Below, piece after piece: positions 31,278-39,786 of a stretch of DNA of 40,655 nucleotides. Position numbers and translations under genes: made by a program. This DNA comes from Bacillota bacterium. GTDB taxonomy: Bacteria; Bacillota; Clostridia; Lachnospirales; Cellulosilyticaceae. How positions within the stretch are numbered: position 1 is the first letter of the stretch; every line of letters begins with the position of its first letter. The notes below the pieces were generated by a model, which was not told the DNA's origin, made no database searches, and saw only the letters and a list, made by a program, of their open reading frames with translations. Location of the stretch: contig JAEZJJ010000112.1 in the NCBI GenBank assembly GCA_023436395.1, forward strand, positions 1-40,655. The letters are read 5' to 3'.

Positions 31278-34259
31278 ATGGAATCTTGGATAATAAGACT
31301 TATCATATCCGTTATACTTATTGGGAGTATGCTAATAACAAATCCAGTAAATATTTTTGCTGAAGATATTACTGAAGATATTACTGAAGATTTTGAGGGA
31401 TGGGAATTCATAGATGGCACTTTTGCATTAAGCGGAGGCGTATATATATACGGTAACTGGAAATTTATTGCAAAGAATGATGGTATGTTTGCTAACAATG
31501 GAGCTATACAGACATGGACAGGACCAGCAGCTCTCTCAATATCCACAGGAGAGGGTGAGGTGGATGAACTACATATTTTAAATAATAGTGGGGATGAATT
31601 TAATTTTGGCGGATTTATTTTTACTGGCTCATCTGTACACAGTATGTTTGTAACGGGGTGGAGAGACGGTATACAGGTTACTGAGAGACAATTTATAAAT
31701 TATTCTGAAACAACAGATAAAGAGTATTTTGACATGCGTAGCAAAGACCGTGAGTTTAAGAATGTAGATGAAATTAGAATATGTGGAGCTGACATGGGTG
31801 GAGGAAATTTTGAGACAATCTCAGGCTTTTTAGAATCGTTTACGTATGATGATATGCCCAGAGATGAAGTACCACCAGAGATATTGGGCTTGACAATGAC
31901 TTCAGATAATGCAAATGTAGCAACAGTTGCAAAGGTAGGAAATCAAATTACACTAAACATAACAGCTAATGAAAATATTCAAAGTCCAACTGTAACAATT
32001 GCTGGGAATGTTGCTACGGTTAGTGATGCTGGTGATAGTAATGCGAAGACCTGGGAGGCTACCTATATAATGGAGGAAGGGGATACAGAGGGTATAATAC
32101 CATTCACACTTGATTTTATGGATATAGCATGTAACGGGGCAGCGCGAGTGACAGCAGTAACAGCAGGAAGTCAGGTCATTTTTGACAAGACACCACCGGA
32201 AGCGCCAACAGCAGTTACAGTAACGCCTGTAGGTGGAACGGTTACTGAAAATAGCCTAAATCAATCCAACACAAATATGACTGCAACTGCGACAATTACT
32301 GAGGATGATGCAATAGGCGGGAAAGCAGAGCTTTACTTAGAGGATAAACTGATTGCATCTGATAGTTCCATAACATCAGGAGATACCCAGGTAACATTTG
32401 ATTTAGGAACAAGTACGAACGATGAGCTACAAGCAGTAGTAACATCAAGTGGAATTGTAAGTGTAGTGCTCTATGATGCAGCCGGAAACAGTTCAACAAG
32501 TTCTGTAGGCAATCCTACCCTGACTGTTGCCTATACATCTGAATATATACTAACCTACACAGCGGGGGATGGCGGAAAAATAACAGGAACAGCTACACAA
32601 ACAGTAAATAGTGGAGCAAGTGGTTCAGCCGTAACAGCAACACCAAATAGTGGTTATCGTTTTGTAAGCTGGAGTGATGGAGTTACAACAGCCACAAGAA
32701 CAGATAGTAATGTAACAGGCAACATTACAGTAACAGCCAATTTTGCAATAAATGAATATACGTTAACCTACACAGCAGGAACAGGCGGAAAAATAACAGG
32801 AGCAGCTACACAAACAGTAAATAGTGGAGCAAGTGGTTCAGCCGTAACAGCAACACCAAATAGTGGTTATCGTTTTGTAAGCTGGAGCGATGGTGTTACA
32901 ACGGCCACAAGAACAGATAGTAATGTAACAGGCAATATCACAGTAACGGCAAACTTTGAAAAGAATACAACGACTTCATCATCAACTGCTCCAGCAGCTA
33001 CCACTATTCCAATTATTGATATAATTATTAACGGTAACAAAGAAAGTTATGTAACCCCTGAGGTTAAAGTTGAAAATGGCACAAAGACAACAACTATTAA
33101 ACTAGAGGAGGAAGAGCTTGCAATTAAGCTTGACAAAGCAAAAGAGGGCAGTACTATTACTATTCCTGTAAATAACAACTCAGATATTGTAATAGGACAG
33201 CTAGGCGGTCAAACGGTCATGGATATGCAAGCTAAAGATGCAATCCTTGAGATAAAAACAGAGAATGTTAGTTATACTATTCCTGCAGCGGCTATTAATA
33301 TAGATAGCATTTCAGAAAAGATAGGTAATCAAGTTCAGTTAAAAGATATCATAGTAAACATTAGCATTTCAAATTCATCAAAAGACACAATAACGAAGGC
33401 TCAAAATAGTGCTACAAGTAATAATTTCCAGTTGGTAGTAAATCCTATTGACTTTGAAATAACTTGCAAAAACGATAGTGAAACCGTTGATGTATCTAAA
33501 TTTAGCAATTACGTAGAAAGAACAGTACTTATACCAGAGGGGACTGATCCTAATAAAATAACTACAGGTGTAGTATTTAACAAGAATGGCACTTTCTTAC
33601 ATGTTCCTACTGCAGTACAATTCATTGATGGTAAATATTATGCAAAGATCAACAGTCTTACTAACAGTACCTATACCGTTATTTGGAATCCTGTAACATT
33701 TAAGGATGTAGAAAAACACTGGGCAAGGGATTATGTCAATGAAGTTGGTTCAAGACTAATTGATGATGGTGTAGGTAATGGGGATTTTGCTCCAAATAGA
33801 GCCATCACAAGAGCGGAATTTGCTTCAATGGTAGTCAAGGCACTTGGGCTAAAAGGAACCAATTTCCCTGAAAAGTTTGGTGATGTGTACAAAGAGGATT
33901 CCTATTATGACGCTATTTATACTGCCTATGAGTATGGGATACTTACTGGTTATTCAAATGGAAACTTTGGGCCACAAGACCTAATTACCAGAGAACAAGC
34001 AATGACAATGCTTGCAAAAGCCATGGAGATAGCAGATATGAATGTAACAGTATCTGATGCAGATGAGAGTAATCAACTTAAGTTATTTAAGGATTATGAT
34101 AGTATTTCATTATATGCAAGAGAGGCAGCTACAATCTGTGTAAAAAATGGTATTTTTGAAGGAGATAATAAAGGGAAGCTTACGCCAAAAGATAACATTA
34201 CAAGAGCAGAAAGTGCAACTATTATTATAAAACTTTTGAAGACGGCTGGACTCATCTAA
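31278..34259 (+). CDS. S-layer-homology surface protein with two InlB-type repeats
   Basis: A 993-residue exported protein. AAAGGGAGG precedes ATG 31278, and the signal peptide (about 7-28) ends near NIFAED. An acidic EDITEDITED stretch follows, from 12-bp DNA repeats. Then come a region of unknown fold (about 35-195), Ig-like modules (about 198-415), two nearly identical 71-residue InlB_B-type repeats (about 425-565, YTAGxGGKITG...GYRFVSW), a Thr/Ser/Ala linker and a strand-rich region. Three SLH domains at about 813-990 (FKDVEKHWARDYV, FGDVYKEDSYYDAIYTA, LFKDYDSISLYAREAA) anchor it to the cell wall polymer. It would be an S-layer-attached adhesin or structural protein. Its promoter is not clear; a TATAAT at 31219 lacks a good -35. 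Confidence 0.92.
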   Translation: MESWIIRLIISVILIGSMLITNPVNIFAEDITEDITEDFEGWEFIDGTFALSGGVYIYGNWKFIAKNDGMFANNGAIQTWTGPAALSISTGEGEVDELHILNNSGDEFNFGGFIFTGSSVHSMFVTGWRDGIQVTERQFINYSETTDKEYFDMRSKDREFKNVDEIRICGADMGGGNFETISGFLESFTYDDMPRDEVPPEILGLTMTSDNANVATVAKVGNQITLNITANENIQSPTVTIAGNVATVSDAGDSNAKTWEATYIMEEGDTEGIIPFTLDFMDIACNGAARVTAVTAGSQVIFDKTPPEAPTAVTVTPVGGTVTENSLNQSNTNMTATATITEDDAIGGKAELYLEDKLIASDSSITSGDTQVTFDLGTSTNDELQAVVTSSGIVSVVLYDAAGNSSTSSVGNPTLTVAYTSEYILTYTAGDGGKITGTATQTVNSGASGSAVTATPNSGYRFVSWSDGVTTATRTDSNVTGNITVTANFAINEYTLTYTAGTGGKITGAATQTVNSGASGSAVTATPNSGYRFVSWSDGVTTATRTDSNVTGNITVTANFEKNTTTSSSTAPAATTIPIIDIIINGNKESYVTPEVKVENGTKTTTIKLEEEELAIKLDKAKEGSTITIPVNNNSDIVIGQLGGQTVMDMQAKDAILEIKTENVSYTIPAAAINIDSISEKIGNQVQLKDIIVNISISNSSKDTITKAQNSATSNNFQLVVNPIDFEITCKNDSETVDVSKFSNYVERTVLIPEGTDPNKITTGVVFNKNGTFLHVPTAVQFIDGKYYAKINSLTNSTYTVIWNPVTFKDVEKHWARDYVNEVGSRLIDDGVGNGDFAPNRAITRAEFASMVVKALGLKGTNFPEKFGDVYKEDSYYDAIYTAYEYGILTGYSNGNFGPQDLITREQAMTMLAKAMEIADMNVTVSDADESNQLKLFKDYDSISLYAREAATICVKNGIFEGDNKGKLTPKDNITRAESATIIIKLLKTAGLI
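32571..32962 (+). repeat. Tandem 213-bp in-frame repeat
   Basis: The copy beginning at 32571 and the copy beginning at 32784 are nearly identical at DNA level over about 175 nt; differences are mostly silent. The period is 213 bp, 71 codons. Such identity indicates a recent duplication or gene conversion and makes copy-number change likely. Confidence 0.9.
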
Positions 34260-34284
34260 GATATTGGTTGTTAGGTTTATAAAA

Positions 34285-34351
34285 GATAAAAACTCCTCCT
34301 TAAGACATGATTGTTAAAAATCAAAAAGTCGACTAGGAAGGAGTTTTTATC
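34285..34351 (+). terminator. Terminator hairpin after SLH protein, related to 15580 hairpin
   Basis: GATAAAAACTCCT (34285-34297) pairs with AGGAGTTTTTATC (34339-34351). The left arm and first loop bases (AACTCCTCCTT.AGAC..GATT.TTAA) match the hairpin at 15580, so the two are copies of one element. Confidence 0.8.
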
Positions 34352-34360
34352 TTTTACCAT

Positions 34361-34489
34361 ATGTTAGTTTATATTGCAACCCCTCATTCCCACCTCTATG
34401 AACATGCGAAGCTTGTGTTATGTGAAAAGGTCTTTACAGTTAATGCAAAAAAAGCTAGGATACTTATAAGCCTAACAAGAGAAAAGAAT
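34361..34489 (+). pseudogene. Internal fragment of a Gfo/Idh/MocA oxidoreductase gene
   Basis: This stretch matches 35710-35862 of the intact oxidoreductase gene closely (about 90% by eye), reading LVYIATPHSH.YEHAK then VLCEK.FTVNAK.AR.LISL.REK. A 21-nt deletion removes CLEHGKH between short TGTT(T)TA repeats. There is no N-terminal nucleotide-binding loop and no C-terminal domain. The frame stays open into unrelated sequence until it meets the PhzF-like start, so any product would be non-functional. Confidence 0.87.
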
Positions 34490-34557
34490 GGGGGCACGAT
34501 GACTGCCAATACAGCTAAAATAGTTGTCAACGAAAATAGTATGAGGAGAATAAATAA

Positions 34558-35406
34558 ATGACAATTTATCATGTAGATGTTTTTAGTAGCAAACCATATG
34601 GTGGAAATGGGCTGACCGTTGTAATCCATGATAAGGCGTTAACTGATAAAGAGATGCAACGTATTGCCTGTGAGTTTAAACAGTTTGAAACAATATTCTT
34701 GAAAAAAATACAGTCAGATGTGTACGAGGCAAGAATATTTACAGTAGAAGAAGAATTGGAGTTTGCAGGGCATCCTATTTTAGGAGGAGTGGCAATTATT
34801 CATCAGGAATTCTTTGCCCAAGACAGTGAAAAAATAATCACCCTTAAATTAAAAAACAAGGATGTAGTAGCTACCTCAAAGACAATGGGGCTTTATTATG
34901 AAGTAACAATGAATCAAGGAACACCGCAGTGGCTCAAAAAAATTGACCAAGCTTGGAAGGAGAAGTATTGTAAAGCTTTAAATCTTCGCACGGAAGATTT
35001 AAGCCAGGACTATCCTATGGAAGTAGTTTCTACAGGGTTACCTTATTTACTTGTTCCTATAGTAGCGGGACTAGATCATGTGAAAATAAGTTGTGAGGAT
35101 TTTGAAAGCCAATTAGCAAAAAATCAGGCGAAGTTTGTATACATATTTGATTTAAATAAAATGGAGGGAAGAACCTGGGATAATAGGGGGAGTGTTGAAG
35201 ACGTTGCAACAGGCAGTGCCGCTGGGCCTATGGGGGCATACTTGTATAAGCATGGCTTCTGTGATAAGAATGAAACAGTTTTAATCAATCAAGGGCGATA
35301 TGTAGACAGGTCCAGTGTATTGAAGGTTTCTTGTAAAAGAGAAACAGATGAGATATGCGTCACAGGAGAAGTTGTTGTACTTATGAAGGGGGAACTACAA
35401 TGTTAG
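34558..35406 (+). CDS. PhzF family isomerase/epimerase-like protein
   Basis: A 282-residue PhzF-fold protein (diaminopimelate epimerase-like, cofactor-independent). Motifs are IYHVDVFSSKPYGGNGLTVV at the N-terminus, FTVEEELEFAGHPILGGV with the conserved catalytic Glu region, and ATGSAAGPMGAYLYKHG in the second half. GAGGAG precedes ATG 34558. Family members isomerise small acids (as in phenazine synthesis), but most bacterial homologues have no known substrate. No phenazine genes are nearby. A fragment of a second copy is at 24435. The Gfo/Idh gene follows 117 nt downstream and may be functionally linked. Confidence 0.9.
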   Translation: MTIYHVDVFSSKPYGGNGLTVVIHDKALTDKEMQRIACEFKQFETIFLKKIQSDVYEARIFTVEEELEFAGHPILGGVAIIHQEFFAQDSEKIITLKLKNKDVVATSKTMGLYYEVTMNQGTPQWLKKIDQAWKEKYCKALNLRTEDLSQDYPMEVVSTGLPYLLVPIVAGLDHVKISCEDFESQLAKNQAKFVYIFDLNKMEGRTWDNRGSVEDVATGSAAGPMGAYLYKHGFCDKNETVLINQGRYVDRSSVLKVSCKRETDEICVTGEVVVLMKGELQC

Positions 35407-35523
35407 TAATAAGTGCTATTGAAAGAAATATTTATATCATTGTTTAATGGGTAAAAAGGAGATATATTAAAAGTAGGGTGAAACCAAGAGTGGTAATAAA
35501 ATATATAGAAAAGAGGGATTAAG

Positions 35524-36498
35524 ATGAACATTGCTATTTTAGGAGCAGGAGATATTGCCAGTGTTATGGCGAGAACAGTAAGTAAAATGGAAGAGGTCAA
35601 TTGTTATGCTGTAGCAGCTAGAGATTACATACGTGCCAAAGAATTTGCTGATAACTATGGTTTTCAAAAAGCCTATGGTTCTTATGAAGAAATGGTGCAA
35701 GATCCACAAGTAGAGTTAGTTTATATTGCAACCCCTCATTCTCACCACTATGAACATGCTAAGCTTTGTTTAGAACATGGGAAGCATGTTTTATGTGAAA
35801 AGGCTTTTACAGTTAATGCAAAAGAAGCTAGGGCACTTATAAGCCTAGCAAGGGAAAAGAAGCTACTTTTAGCAGAAGCTATATGGACTAGATATATGCC
35901 ATCTAGACAATATATTAATGAAGTCATAGCAAGTGGTATCATTGGAACACCGCATACCCTTACAGCTAATTTAGGTTATGTTATTGCAGATAAGCCAAGA
36001 ATTATTGAACCAAGTTTAGCAGGTGGGGCTTTATTAGATCTTGGCGTCTATCCCATCAATTTTGCACTCATGGCTTTTGGCGATGATATAGAAAGCATAA
36101 CTTCCACAGCCCTATTATCAAATACAGGTGTGGATTTGCAAAATAGTATAACCTTAAAATACAAGGATGGTAAAATGGCCATTTTAAATAGTACAACTTT
36201 AGCTCTCACCAATCGGGAAGGTGTTATTTCTGGAGATAAGGGTTATATGGTAGTTGAAAACATTAATAATTGTGAACGCATTCGTGTCTTTTCCAATGAG
36301 CGAAAGGAAATAAAAAGTTTGATGATGCCTGAGCAAATTTCAGGTTATGAATATGAGGTAACAGCTTGCATGAAAGCCATTCAAGAGGGCAAGCTAGAGT
36401 GTGAAGAAATGCCACATGTAGAGACACTACGCGTATTAGAAATCATGGATCAACTGAGAAAAGAATGGGGTGTTTCTTATCCTCAAGAAGAATGTTAA
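35524..36498 (+). CDS. Gfo/Idh/MocA family NAD(P)-dependent oxidoreductase
   Basis: A 324-residue oxidoreductase. The N-terminal Rossmann fold has AILGAGDIASVMARTV; then come VYIATPHSHHYEHAK, GKHVLCEKAFTVNAKEA with the conserved EK pair, and EAIWTRYMPSRQYINE. The C-terminal substrate domain contains GGALLDLGVYPINFA with the expected aspartate and tyrosine. Length and motifs resemble dimeric dihydrodiol dehydrogenase-like or sugar dehydrogenases; the substrate is not determined. GAGGGAT lies before ATG 35524. Partial copies exist at 34361 and 39230. A strong terminator follows. Confidence 0.93.
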   Translation: MNIAILGAGDIASVMARTVSKMEEVNCYAVAARDYIRAKEFADNYGFQKAYGSYEEMVQDPQVELVYIATPHSHHYEHAKLCLEHGKHVLCEKAFTVNAKEARALISLAREKKLLLAEAIWTRYMPSRQYINEVIASGIIGTPHTLTANLGYVIADKPRIIEPSLAGGALLDLGVYPINFALMAFGDDIESITSTALLSNTGVDLQNSITLKYKDGKMAILNSTTLALTNREGVISGDKGYMVVENINNCERIRVFSNERKEIKSLMMPEQISGYEYEVTACMKAIQEGKLECEEMPHVETLRVLEIMDQLRKEWGVSYPQEEC

Positions 36499-36503
36499 TG
36501 ATA

Positions 36504-36598
36504 CAGATGAATAACAAAAAGAGGGCTACCCAATTAATCAGTGAGATGAGTTGGGTAGCCCTCTTTTATGTATCAGTCCCTTAAGTTCAGAATTTTAT
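36504..36598. repeat. 95-bp repeat carrying a bidirectional terminator, copy 1
   Basis: The block contains a perfect 17-bp stem, AAAAGAGGGCTACCCAA (36517-36533) with TTGGGTAGCCCTCTTTT (36551-36567), and continues to TATCAGTCCCTTAA. It terminates the Gfo/Idh gene and probably the catalase operon arriving from the other side. Copy 2, with a damaged stem, is at 40297. Confidence 0.9.
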
Positions 36599-36610
36599 CA
36601 GTTACTCTTA

Positions 36611-37018
36611 TTATGAATTCTGATCCATCTTAAGATTTTCTTGTGATATTCTTTTTTCTCTTGGTTTTGCTATCCAAAGTATATGAATAGTTACAGCAAC
36701 TCCTATACAGAATAAAAGGATTGTTAACCACAAAGTATGAACACATATAGAAGAGACTATTAACATAGTCCATAGAAATACTAGGCTTCTGATAACTGTG
36801 CTATTACTTAGTCCATTTCGCTCCCTATAATTTATAATATACTCTCCAAATATCTTATTCTTTTTTAACCAGTTTGATAGCCTTTTACTACTGGTAAAAC
36901 AACCGGCAGCAAGGAGGACAAAGGGAGTCGTGGGCCATATAGGAAAGAATAATCCTATTGCTCCTATAATAAGAAAAACAAAACCTAAAACAATAAGCAA
37001 TCTATTTTTTAGACTCAT
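36611..37018 (-). CDS. DUF454 (YbaN-like) small membrane protein
   Basis: A 135-residue membrane protein with three to four hydrophobic segments (about 6-40, 73-92, 95-115) and the family pattern GFVFLIIGAIGLFFPIWPTT, PFVLLAAGCFTSSKR, SNWL. DUF454 proteins have no established biochemical role. Its ATG overlaps the catalase stop by 4 nt on the minus strand, so it is translationally coupled to the catalase and may share its induction. Confidence 0.88.
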   Translation of the reverse strand: MSLKNRLLIVLGFVFLIIGAIGLFFPIWPTTPFVLLAAGCFTSSKRLSNWLKKNKIFGEYIINYRERNGLSNSTVIRSLVFLWTMLIVSSICVHTLWLTILLFCIGVAVTIHILWIAKPREKRISQENLKMDQNS

Positions 37019-38526
37019 GGTTTTAAAGTTGCCTGAATCAGTCCGTTATTGTCTAGTTTTGATAATTCTTTTACTTTATCAAAATCAAGACCCATGGCTG
37101 CTGTGATACGTTCTCCGTATTCCACATCAGCCAAATAACAGTGTACGGCATGACGATATTTTACATTGTCTGTTACAGGCGCAATATCAGCTGCAGTATT
37201 TTCAATCAAGAGCTTACGCTTATCTTCTGTCATTAATCGATAGAGTTCTCCTCCAGCACGGAAATTATCGTCTGTAGGATCATCCTTTGGATCAAATCTA
37301 TACATAGCACCTTCAAGTTCAAGAGGGGGCTCAGATGCATCTGGCTGTGGTGACCAGTAGCCGTCACTGTTTGGAGAATAGGCAGGCATTCTTCCATAGT
37401 TTCCATCTACGCGCATGGCACCATCTCGGTGATATTCATTGACTTCACATTTAGCACGGTTAACAGGGATATGATTATGGTTGACACCAAGCCTATATCT
37501 CTGGGCATCCCCATAAGCAAAAAGCCTTCCTTGTAAAAATTTATCTGGTGAAAAGCCGATTCCTGGAACAACGTGTGCTGGTGAAAAAGCGGCTTGTTCA
37601 ACCTCAGCAAAATAGTTTTCAGGATTACGGTTAAGCTCAAGGACACCGACCTCTATTAGTGGAAATTCTTTGTGACGCCAAATTTTGGTGATATCAAAAG
37701 GATTTTCATAATGATTCTTTGCTTGTTCTTCTGTCATAATCTGAACATACATCGTCCATTTTGGATAGTCTCCACGTTCAATAGCTTCGAAAAGATCTCT
37801 ACCATGGTATTCTCTGTCTTGCCCACAGATTCTAGCAGCTTCTTCATTAGTGAGGTTCTTAATTCCTTGCTGTGTATGGAAGTGGAATTTACACCAAACA
37901 CGTTCATTTTTATCATTGTAGAATGAGAAGGTATGTTCTCCATAAAAATGCATATGGCGGAAAGAGGCTGGTATGCCACGATCTGACATGGTAATGGTTC
38001 TTTGGTGGAAGGTTTCAGGAAGTAGTGTCCAGAAATCCCAGTTATTCTGGGCTGAACGCATACCAGTTCTTGGATCGCGTTTTACAGCTCGGTTAAGGTC
38101 TGAGAAATTATGTACATCACGGATGAAAAAAGTAGGTGTATTGTTCCCAACTAGGTCCCAGTTACCTTCTTCGGTATAAAACTTAGTAGCAACGCCACGT
38201 ATATCACGTTCTGTATCTGCCGCCCCTCTTTCACCAGCTACAGTAGAAAAACGAATGAAAAGATCTGTTTTAGCACCAGGTTGAAGAACCTTTGCTTTAG
38301 TATACTTTGAAATATCACCAGTAACTGTTAAATTACCATATGCTCCCCAGCCTTTTGCGTGCATACGACGTTCTGGTATAACTTCCCGATTAAAATGTGC
38401 CATTTTTTCCATTAACCATACATCCTGCATAACCACAGGTCCTCTAGGGCCGGCTGTTATAGAATTCTCATTATCAGCTACTGGTGCCCCCACTTCATTG
38501 GTCAGTTTTTTGTTTTCATCCATCAT
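37015..38526 (-). CDS. katA: Monofunctional haem catalase
   Basis: A 503-residue clade-3-size catalase that converts hydrogen peroxide to water and oxygen. Key residues counted from the first ATG: distal His56 (RRMHAKGWG), Asn128/129 (LVGNNTPTFFIRD) and the proximal haem ligand Tyr338 (RLFAYGDAQRYRLG). AAAGGAGG (minus strand, 38538-38531) precedes two adjacent ATGs, 38526 and 38523; the second has the better spacing. Full length with no C-terminal extension, so small-subunit type. A catalase in an otherwise anaerobe-like genome points to oxygen tolerance. DUF454 is coupled downstream. Confidence 0.95.
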   Translation of the reverse strand: MMDENKKLTNEVGAPVADNENSITAGPRGPVVMQDVWLMEKMAHFNREVIPERRMHAKGWGAYGNLTVTGDISKYTKAKVLQPGAKTDLFIRFSTVAGERGAADTERDIRGVATKFYTEEGNWDLVGNNTPTFFIRDVHNFSDLNRAVKRDPRTGMRSAQNNWDFWTLLPETFHQRTITMSDRGIPASFRHMHFYGEHTFSFYNDKNERVWCKFHFHTQQGIKNLTNEEAARICGQDREYHGRDLFEAIERGDYPKWTMYVQIMTEEQAKNHYENPFDITKIWRHKEFPLIEVGVLELNRNPENYFAEVEQAAFSPAHVVPGIGFSPDKFLQGRLFAYGDAQRYRLGVNHNHIPVNRAKCEVNEYHRDGAMRVDGNYGRMPAYSPNSDGYWSPQPDASEPPLELEGAMYRFDPKDDPTDDNFRAGGELYRLMTEDKRKLLIENTAADIAPVTDNVKYRHAVHCYLADVEYGERITAAMGLDFDKVKELSKLDNNGLIQATLKP

Positions 38527-38576
38527 AATACCTCCTTTAAAGTTATGTATATATATATGAATTGCAGACTCTAATC

Positions 38577-38604
38577 AATATAATCAGGCTGCATTCATAC
38601 TCAA
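38577..38604 (-). promoter_or_regulatory. Candidate promoter of the catalase operon
   Basis: On the minus strand TTGAGT (38604-38599), 16-nt spacer, TATATT (38582-38577). The -10 lies within TGATTATATTGATTAGA, which loosely recalls a PerR box (TTATAATNATTATAA) but is not a clear match. Confidence 0.35.
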
Positions 38605-39029
38605 GTAAGAGAAAACCCATCAGTGCAGTAGCAGCATATGCCTTTTTTCTCTTTGGTTTAGTTTGCACCATCATTCAACCTCACCAAATTCATATTTTTA
38701 ATCGCACATTTAGGGTATAGGATGATATTTACAATTAAATAAGAGCATTAATCTCCACATGATCTATACAATGAGATCTTTATTAAAATAGTAGCTGAGA
38801 AGATGGAAGTATATTCTAAACGGGCGATATTAAAGATGGTAGAGCAAATAAAAAAAATATATTAATAAACAAGAATAAATTAAATAAATAAAATTATATA
38901 CTATTACATAAAATTATAAAGATTTAAATGACTATAGTCAACCTTGGTTTTGAGAATATGAAGAGATTGCTTAGTTACTGACTGTAATGGGCGAATTGAA
39001 GATGGGTTACCAGCTATTGTGTCATAATG
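38605..39029. other. Intergenic region with no supported gene
   Basis: About 425 nt upstream of the rsmA fragment. A 28-codon hydrophobic stretch on the plus strand (about 38616-38700, ISAVAAYAFFLFGLVCTIIQ) has no start signal. The rest (38740-38940) is AT-rich. It looks like decayed DNA, in keeping with the fragments on either side. Confidence 0.4.
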
Positions 39030-39258
39030 GTGATTAAACTCACTGTTCATGAAGAGCTACCAGTGAAAGTGAATAATGTGAAGCAAATGTTTCGCATTAT
39101 CAAAGTAATCTTCTTACTAAGAAGAAAGATTCTATTCAATACCCTAGCAGCCCATGGAGAATTAGGAATAGATAAAGAAAAGCTAAAATAACTCCTAGAG
39201 GAGAGCGGGATAGGTACTCAGACCAATGGAAAAGGTGCTATTTCCGGAGATAAGCGTT
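39030..39258 (+). pseudogene. Chimeric remnant: rsmA 3' part joined to Gfo/Idh piece
   Basis: 39030-39232 aligns gap-free to rsmA 15277-15480, about 86% identical by hand count, and carries an in-frame TAA at 39188. The next stretch (39230-39258, AAAAGGTGCTATTTC.GGAGATAAG) matches 36218-36246 inside the Gfo/Idh gene (GVISGDKGY). The two pieces meet at a GAAAAGGTG-like join, so the remnant is a fusion of two different parent genes. No start codon or ribosome binding site. Confidence 0.85.
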
Positions 39259-39294
39259 ATTTTTAGACATAAGCTTTTTTATAAAGCACCTTTT
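39230..39294 (-). terminator. Inverted repeat at the 3' end of the 94-residue gene
   Basis: AAAAGGTGCT (39230-39239) and AGCACCTTTT (39285-39294) are perfect inverted repeats. On the minus strand the second arm lies inside the last codons and the first arm is followed by TCCATTGG, without a T-run. Another T/A-rich stretch (39266-39282) lies between them. A role as terminator is weak. Confidence 0.3.
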
Positions 39295-39563
39295 ATCTCT
39301 CGGTCTAATGTATTAATCATTTCGGCTACATCATATTCGAGTGTAGTATTGGCACCGAACTTATGAGCAAGGGTTTCCTCAATATAGTGTTTTTTAGTGG
39401 CTAAAATATGTTTTTCTGCTTGCTCTGGAGGATAATTTTGCATGAGAATGGAATAGTTTTGTTCATAGTGCTTTTTGTAATCTTGGCTATCTAGATAAAC
39501 TTCTTGGTCATGCTTTTGACCGCTAGTATCTAGATAGGACACAGTAAAGTTAAATTGGCTCAT
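39279..39563 (-). CDS. Small hypothetical protein, 94 residues
   Basis: A soluble, charged protein with no signal peptide or membrane segment. The N-terminus looks like a beta strand pair (FNFTVSYLDTSGQKHDQEVY), followed by a helical Tyr-, Gln- and His-rich centre (YKKHYEQNYSILMQNYPPEQ) and a helical end (EYDVAEMINTLDREIKGAL). AAAGGAGCAC on the minus strand lies 5-6 nt before ATG 39563, a good site, so it is probably translated. I do not recognise the family. It sits between the rsmA/Gfo remnant and the collagen-like gene, divergent from the latter. Confidence 0.7.
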   Translation of the reverse strand: MSQFNFTVSYLDTSGQKHDQEVYLDSQDYKKHYEQNYSILMQNYPPEQAEKHILATKKHYIEETLAHKFGANTTLEYDVAEMINTLDREIKGAL

Positions 39564-39786
39564 GATAGTGCTCCTTTCATTCTTTTATCATGTTTATTAT
39601 TCTACAATGTTATATTTTTATTCAAAGATTTGACATTCAAATTTCTAAAAACATCTATTAGCATACTCTTTTTAAATAGAAAATGAGTAAGTGAAGCACA
39701 CAATAAAGTTAAAAGGAAAAAAATGGAATATAGACAAATTATTTTCAATAAAATAATAGTAAGTCACAATTAAAGGAAGTGTAAAA

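Noticed and set aside
34361..34561. Open frame of 66 codons that might be called a gene
   Set aside because: The first 43 codons are an internal piece of the Gfo/Idh gene with a 21-nt deletion and the rest is unrelated; there is no binding site at the ATG.
38616..38700. Hydrophobic open stretch that could be a small membrane peptide
   Set aside because: No ATG with a ribosome binding site and a short length; it probably reflects decayed or non-coding DNA.
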